Shown here piece by piece: positions 6,844 to 9,936 of a DNA stretch of 9,936 nucleotides. The DNA comes from an uncultured Gemmatimonadaceae bacterium (lineage in GTDB: Bacteria; Gemmatimonadota; Gemmatimonadetes; Gemmatimonadales; Gemmatimonadaceae). A program made the translations under genes and the position numbers. The notes beneath the pieces were generated by a model. The model was not told where the DNA came from, searched no databases, and worked only from the letters and a program-made list of their open reading frames with translations. Position 1 is the stretch's first letter, and the number at the start of each line of letters is the position of its first letter. The DNA is taken from NCBI GenBank assembly GCA_955652635.1, contig CATPBN010000024.1, forward strand, positions 1 to 9,936. Direction: 5' to 3'.

Positions 6844-7875
6844 TTAGCCCACCAGTTCCTTGCGCAAAGCGGGTGCGACTTCCGTGCCGAGCATCTCGAT
6901 GGCTTTCATGAGCTTGGCATGAGGCAGTGACGCCGCGTTCATTTGAAAGGTGAAACGCGAGACACCGCCCAGCGCTTCGCTGTGGCGAATGATCTTCTCG
7001 GTGACTTCTTCGGGATTCCCAATCAGGAGCGCTCCTTCCGGGCCTCGCTGAGCGTCGAAATCCGCACGAGTGACGGGACGCCATCCACGTTCTTTTCCGA
7101 TATCGCTGAACGCACGGGCGTACCCGGGAAAGAAATCATCAGCCGCCTCTTTCGTCGTCTCTGCGACGTAGCCGAGCGAGTGCACGCCAACCTTGAGTCG
7201 ATCTTGAGAGTGTCCCGCACGCCGGCCTGCTTCCCAATAAAGATCGACAAGCGAACGGAAGCGGTGCGTGTGCCCACCGATGATCGCGACCATCAAAGGA
7301 AGGCCGAGCACCCCGGCCCGGGCGAATGATGCTGGCGTACCGCCAACACCCAGCCATATGGGTAAAGGATCCTGCACCGGTCTCGGATAGACGCCCTGGC
7401 CTGTCAAAGCAGGGCGATGTTTGCCGGACCACGTAACGTGCTCGTTGTCACGGATCTTGAGCAGGAGATCGAGCTTCTCGGCGAACAACGAGTCGTAGTC
7501 CTCGAGCCGGAAGCCGAATAACGGGAAGGAATCGACGAACGAGCCGCGGCCCACGACCATCTCCGCTCGGCCCCGCGAAATGAGGTCGAGCGTGGCGAAA
7601 TTCTGGAACACACGCACAGGATCGGCCGAGCTGAGGACAGTTACCGCGCTGGTGAGACGTATGCGGCTGGTTCGTGCCGCTGCGGCTGCGAGAATGACCG
7701 CAGGAGCAGAGTCCAGAAAATCCTTCCGGTGATGTTCTCCGATTCCGAAGACATCCAGTCCGACCTGATCGGCGTGCTCGATCTCCTCGACCAGGTCGCG
7801 TAGACGGTCTGATTCACTGAGCGCTCGACTGGTGTCAGTGTGCGCCGCCGCGAAGCTATCAATTCCGACTTCCAC
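6844..7875 (-). CDS. LLM-class (luciferase-like) flavin-dependent oxidoreductase
   Basis: A 343-residue protein read from GTG at 7875, near the usual length for the bacterial luciferase-like TIM-barrel family. Family signatures seen: VGLDVFGIGEHHRKDF (38-53), RIRLTSAVTVLSSADPVRVFQNFATLDLISRGRAEMVVGRGSF (the F420/FMN barrel strands 3-4), PLPIWLGVGGTPASFARAG, and a C-terminal GNPEEVTEKIIRH segment. It should use reduced FMN, or possibly F420, to oxidise or reduce a small organic molecule. The ELGWD-like context and MEIGIDSF-type start recall a subgroup of uncharacterised monooxygenases. The substrate is unknown. The gene overlaps the pirin gene by 17 bases, with GGAGG 6 bases before the GTG, and is the last gene of the doxX-pirin-LLM operon. 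Confidence 0.88.
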   Translation of the reverse strand: MEVGIDSFAAAHTDTSRALSESDRLRDLVEEIEHADQVGLDVFGIGEHHRKDFLDSAPAVILAAAAARTSRIRLTSAVTVLSSADPVRVFQNFATLDLISRGRAEMVVGRGSFVDSFPLFGFRLEDYDSLFAEKLDLLLKIRDNEHVTWSGKHRPALTGQGVYPRPVQDPLPIWLGVGGTPASFARAGVLGLPLMVAIIGGHTHRFRSLVDLYWEAGRRAGHSQDRLKVGVHSLGYVAETTKEAADDFFPGYARAFSDIGKERGWRPVTRADFDAQRGPEGALLIGNPEEVTEKIIRHSEALGGVSRFTFQMNAASLPHAKLMKAIEMLGTEVAPALRKELVG

Positions 7876-8752
7876 TTGTGACCTCCGCAAGCCCACTGAT
7901 GCGCGGCATCTTCCCTGACCTGTATAAATCCGACAGGCGGACGATGTCGGCGCGACTCTCGCCCACGAACGGGCCGTGGACCACGATCGGAACGCCCTGG
8001 CGCTCACCCGCGTAGAGAAGGAGTCGGGCACCACCGTCCACCGCGTTGATCCGCACTGAGCTGATACCCGATGTGCCGAGCTCCGCCTCTGTGAGCCATC
8101 CGACCTGACCGGTAGTAAGTCGGGTGCGGTCGGCGCCGACAGAGACGGCACCCTCTAGTACATACAAGAACCCGTTGTACGAATCGGGCAGCTCCTGCTC
8201 GAAGCTGACGCCGCGTTCCAGTCGAATGTCCACCAAGGTCGTCGGGACGTAGTTGTGGGTCGTCGCGTGTGCGGGTCCAGAGCTTCCGCTGTAGACGCGC
8301 GCCTCCACGCCCGGCTCACCTCGCACGGGCACGCTGTCGCGGGTGATACGCTCGAATCGCGGCGCGCTCCAGCGCGCGCTTCGCGTGAGCGTGAGCCACA
8401 GCTGCAAGATCCGACTCTTTCCCAGCGGCACCACGTTTTCGTTGTGAATCACGCCACTCCCGGCCGTCATCCACAGTACGTCCCCTGCCCTGAGCGTTCC
8501 TTCATCGCGATCACGCAGCTCGCCCTCGACGACGAACGTCACCGTCTCGAAGCCGCCGTGCGGATGCGCGCCGCCCGCCTCGCGTCCCGGCTCGAGATCA
8601 ATGCGGTCATCCATGAGGACGATGAACGGATCATTGTTCGGGAATTCCGTCGGATCGACGACGCTGACGGCGGTGTGTCCGTCGCCGATGAAGCCCGGGG
8701 ACGGAGGAGCCGTCGTCACTACTCGCCCGATGCCGCGGTCTGAGACGGTCAT
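7859..8752 (-). CDS. pirin family protein (bicupin)
   Basis: A 297-residue protein, the usual length for bacterial pirins. The N-terminal cupin has AHPHGGFETVTFVVEGELRDRD with metal ligands H63 and H65, then GSGVIHNENV with H103 and E105, reproducing the His-His-His-Glu iron site of pirin. A second cupin domain (about 165-285) carries SYNGFLYVLEGAVSVG and the pirin-typical VVHGPFVGESRADI. Bacterial pirins range from quercetin 2,3-dioxygenase activity to redox-linked regulators; which applies here is unknown. The start is ATG 8752, overlapping the doxX TGA as ATGA (8749-8752), so translation is coupled. Longer in-frame starts lie within doxX and are rejected. Confidence 0.92.
   Translation of the reverse strand: MTVSDRGIGRVVTTAPPSPGFIGDGHTAVSVVDPTEFPNNDPFIVLMDDRIDLEPGREAGGAHPHGGFETVTFVVEGELRDRDEGTLRAGDVLWMTAGSGVIHNENVVPLGKSRILQLWLTLTRSARWSAPRFERITRDSVPVRGEPGVEARVYSGSSGPAHATTHNYVPTTLVDIRLERGVSFEQELPDSYNGFLYVLEGAVSVGADRTRLTTGQVGWLTEAELGTSGISSVRINAVDGGARLLLYAGERQGVPIVVHGPFVGESRADIVRLSDLYRSGKMPRISGLAEVTSGSRN
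7882..7886 (-). promoter_or_regulatory. Shine-Dalgarno that fixes the GTG start of the LLM gene
   Basis: GGAGG on the - strand sits 6 bases before the GTG at 7875, inside the pirin gene's 3' end. The frame stays open upstream to 8151, but that stretch is shadow sequence over pirin. The GTG also yields VEVGIDSF, the expected N-terminus. Confidence 0.8.
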
Positions 8753-9282
8753 GTCCGCGCGCCGGCGGCAGGGCGCCGACGCAAAGCAAGGTTCCCGAAA
8801 CCGCCAACGATCCCAAGGGCCAGAGCGATCCACGTATCAGTCATGTGCAAGTGGCCCGCGATGCCAAGCCAGTTGTCGAGCGAGTACTGACCGAAGCCGG
8901 TCATAGCAACTCCCAACGCACCAACGGCGTAGAGCAGCGGCAACTCCACTCCTTTTGGGGCGAACAATCCCTGTCCCCAATGCACCGTTATCGTCGCGAC
9001 GATCATAACCGAGACCATAAGAGCCGGTCCGATGGGCCCGAGAAAGCCGAGTGCGACGAGGAGACCGCCGAGGATCTCGCTGATCGAGGCAGCCGCAGCG
9101 AAGACGGCTCCGGGTTGAAAGCCCATCTGCTCGAAGAATTGGCCGGTCCCGCGGAGTCCGTGGCCTCCAAACCATCCAAACAGCTTCGACGCTCCATGCG
9201 CGGCCATGATGAGGCCAATGACCAATCGCACGAGCAGGAGCCCGAGGCCCAGCGTCGCGAAATTCGTTGCGTACGTATCCAT
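8749..9282 (-). CDS. DoxX family membrane protein
   Basis: A 177-residue inner membrane protein. LVRLVIGLIMAAHGASKLFGWFGGHG (18-42) and the following GQFFEQMGF are the DoxX signature, and SEILGGLLVALGFLGPIGP (68-86) is the second conserved block. Membrane segments are predicted at about 11-30, 58-80, 84-101, 115-133 and 150-168; most DoxX proteins have four, so the last may be extra. DoxX relatives act in thiosulfate:quinone oxidation or in thiol and redox stress; the role here is inferred from its neighbours. The start ATG 9282 has AAGGAG (9290-9295) 7 bases upstream. It is the first gene of the operon facing hxlR and probably the main target of that regulator. Confidence 0.9.
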   Translation of the reverse strand: MDTYATNFATLGLGLLLVRLVIGLIMAAHGASKLFGWFGGHGLRGTGQFFEQMGFQPGAVFAAAASISEILGGLLVALGFLGPIGPALMVSVMIVATITVHWGQGLFAPKGVELPLLYAVGALGVAMTGFGQYSLDNWLGIAGHLHMTDTWIALALGIVGGFGNLALRRRPAAGART

Positions 9283-9306
9283 GGTGTTTCTCCTTCGCTC
9301 GATGTA

Positions 9307-9374
9307 GGTTACTGCTAGTGCCTAGTTACTGGAAGTGCCTAGTTACTGGAAGTACCTAGTTACTGTCAGTAACC
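9307..9374. repeat. 17-bp-period array of imperfect palindromes, probable HxlR operator
   Basis: Three 14-base units AGTRCCTAGTTACT start at 9317, 9334 and 9351, each an imperfect palindrome centred on CTAG and separated by 3 bases (GGA, GGA, then GTC). Half-sites flank them: GGTTACT (9307-9313) and AGTAACC (9368-9374). The core GTTACTG thus recurs four times at exactly 17-base steps (9308, 9325, 9342, 9359). The last copy forms a perfect 15-base palindrome GTTACTG-T-CAGTAAC (9359-9373). The array fills most of the divergent doxX/hxlR promoter region, so binding of the HxlR-type protein is the natural inference. Confidence 0.75.
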
Positions 9375-9380
9375 TATAAT
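9375..9380 (+). promoter_or_regulatory. TATAAT -10 box of hxlR-type gene
   Basis: An exact TATAAT sits one base after the operator palindrome, placing the transcription start near 9387 and a leader of about 53 bases. The bases at the -35 distance (around 9351-9358, inside the repeat array) do not resemble TTGACA. The promoter may be weak or depend on the regulator. No convincing promoter for doxX was found on the other strand; it must lie within or beside the array. Confidence 0.5.
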
Positions 9381-9439
9381 GCTCGGTCGCCGCGAAAAAG
9401 ACGGCACCGAAACGTGCCCGAGTCACCTTGGAGTAACCA

Positions 9440-9919
9440 ATGCCAAAGAAGGCAATCACACAGTCCCCAGAGCTGGAGCACACGCCAGCGAACTGCCACG
9501 CGCGAGAGATGCTGGCCCGCGTGGGGGACAAATGGTCGGTGTACGTGATCCACGTCCTCGGCGACGCCGGCACATTGCGGTTCAACGAGCTGCGGGGTCG
9601 AGTCGCGGGAATCAGTCAACGGATGTTGACGGTGACGCTCCGAGGCATGGAGCGCGATGGCTTGGTGACGCGCAAGGTCTATCCGGAGGTGCCGCCGCGG
9701 GTGGAGTACGCGCTAACGAGACTCGGCAGGACGCTCCGGCAACTGGTGCGCGGGCTCGTCGATTGGTCGGGCGCCCATCTCAAGGAAGTGGACGCGGCGC
9801 GGGCCGCGTACGATGCGCGGAATCCTCGGCCCACAAAGCCCATTCCGCTCGGACGTCCCGTGCCGCCGCGTCTGGCCCTTCACCCCTCCACAAAGGCTTT
9901 GAGTCGCGCCAACGCCTGA
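9440..9919 (+). CDS. HxlR-family (DUF24) winged-helix transcriptional regulator
   Basis: A 159-residue protein. NCHAREMLARVGDKWSVYVIHVL (18-40) followed by LRFNELRGRVAGISQRMLTVTLRGMERDGLVTRKVYPEVPPRVEYALT is the full HxlR domain. Its only cysteine, C19, lies 13 residues before W32, the position of the redox-sensing cysteine in YodB/HypR-type members, so a thiol-based response to quinones, aldehydes or oxidants is plausible. GGAG (9430-9433) precedes the ATG by 6 bases. Family members normally end near the AAYDARN segment (about 122-128); the remaining 30 or so residues, Pro/Arg-rich, look unconserved and overlap a gene on the other strand. It is divergent from doxX-pirin-LLM and probably regulates both directions. 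Confidence 0.92.
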   Translation: MPKKAITQSPELEHTPANCHAREMLARVGDKWSVYVIHVLGDAGTLRFNELRGRVAGISQRMLTVTLRGMERDGLVTRKVYPEVPPRVEYALTRLGRTLRQLVRGLVDWSGAHLKEVDAARAAYDARNPRPTKPIPLGRPVPPRLALHPSTKALSRANA

Positions 9920-9936
9920 TCCCACTGCTCCGACCC
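9880..9936 (-). CDS. C-terminal end of an unidentified protein, possibly SRPBCC/AHSA1 (partial)
   Basis: On the - strand, from the window edge, a frame reads GSEQWDQALARLKAFVEG and stops at TGA (9882-9880). The pattern Trp-x3-Leu-x-Arg-Leu-x3-Val resembles the closing helix of AHSA1/SRPBCC proteins, compare AALDRLLAKL in the SRPBCC gene of this window. Only 18 residues are visible, so the family is a guess. It would converge on hxlR and overlap its last 40 bases. Confidence 0.4.
   Translation of the reverse strand, partial: GSEQWDQALARLKAFVEG

Noticed and set aside
6838..6850. Small inverted repeat GGG-TTTAG-CCC at the LLM stop codon as a terminator.
   Set aside because: A 3-bp stem without a T tract is too weak; readthrough from the LLM gene into ArsR cannot be excluded.
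7876..8151. Longer start for the LLM oxidoreductase, and likewise 8753-8833 for pirin and 6467-6547 for SRPBCC.
   Set aside because: In each case the extension is a shadow of the upstream gene, and a start with overlap coupling or a good ribosome binding site yields the expected family N-terminus.

Overview
The window looks like chromosomal DNA from a free-living, GC-rich bacterium (about 60% G+C by eye). It is packed with genes that often overlap by 4 to 40 bases. The mix includes a secreted-type family 2 glycoside hydrolase, a TolB-like propeller protein with a signal peptide, a luciferase-like flavoenzyme, pirin, DoxX, ArsR and HxlR regulators, and AHSA1/SRPBCC proteins. This is typical of soil bacteria such as Gemmatimonadota or Acidobacteriota. 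That assignment is a guess from gene content; there is no rRNA or other marker gene here.

Left half (1-5920), all on the + strand: the 3' part of an exo-beta-D-glucosaminidase-type GH2 enzyme, a SAM-dependent methyltransferase starting on the base after the GH2 stop, a uridine-kinase-like P-loop protein with a TTG start inside the methyltransferase gene, a small three-helix membrane protein, a Nudix hydrolase, and a 508-residue exported TolB-like propeller protein. Between the kinase and the membrane protein (3391-3482) is a 92-base element that resembles an integron attC site. The kinase stop codon lies in its left core site, and the next gene begins just after its right core site with a strong Shine-Dalgarno. 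No integrase is visible. A 12-bp-stem hairpin at 5927-5957 closes this strand.

Right half (5975-9282), all on the - strand: read in transcription order it holds doxX-like, pirin-like and luciferase-like monooxygenase genes coupled by 4- and 17-base overlaps, then an ArsR-type regulator and an SRPBCC protein coupled by an ATGA overlap. The ArsR/SRPBCC pair has its own consensus promoter (TTGACA, 17 bases, TATACT) with a perfect 24-bp palindrome running from the -10 box across the start codon, which predicts an autoregulated, leaderless mRNA. The doxX-pirin-monooxygenase operon faces a divergent HxlR-family regulator with one conserved cysteine. The 157-base region between them contains a 17-bp-period array of imperfect palindromes ending against a TATAAT box. 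Together these suggest a redox- or electrophile-responsive module. The last 57 bases of the - strand appear to encode the C-terminus of another gene, possibly SRPBCC, overlapping the 3' end of hxlR.
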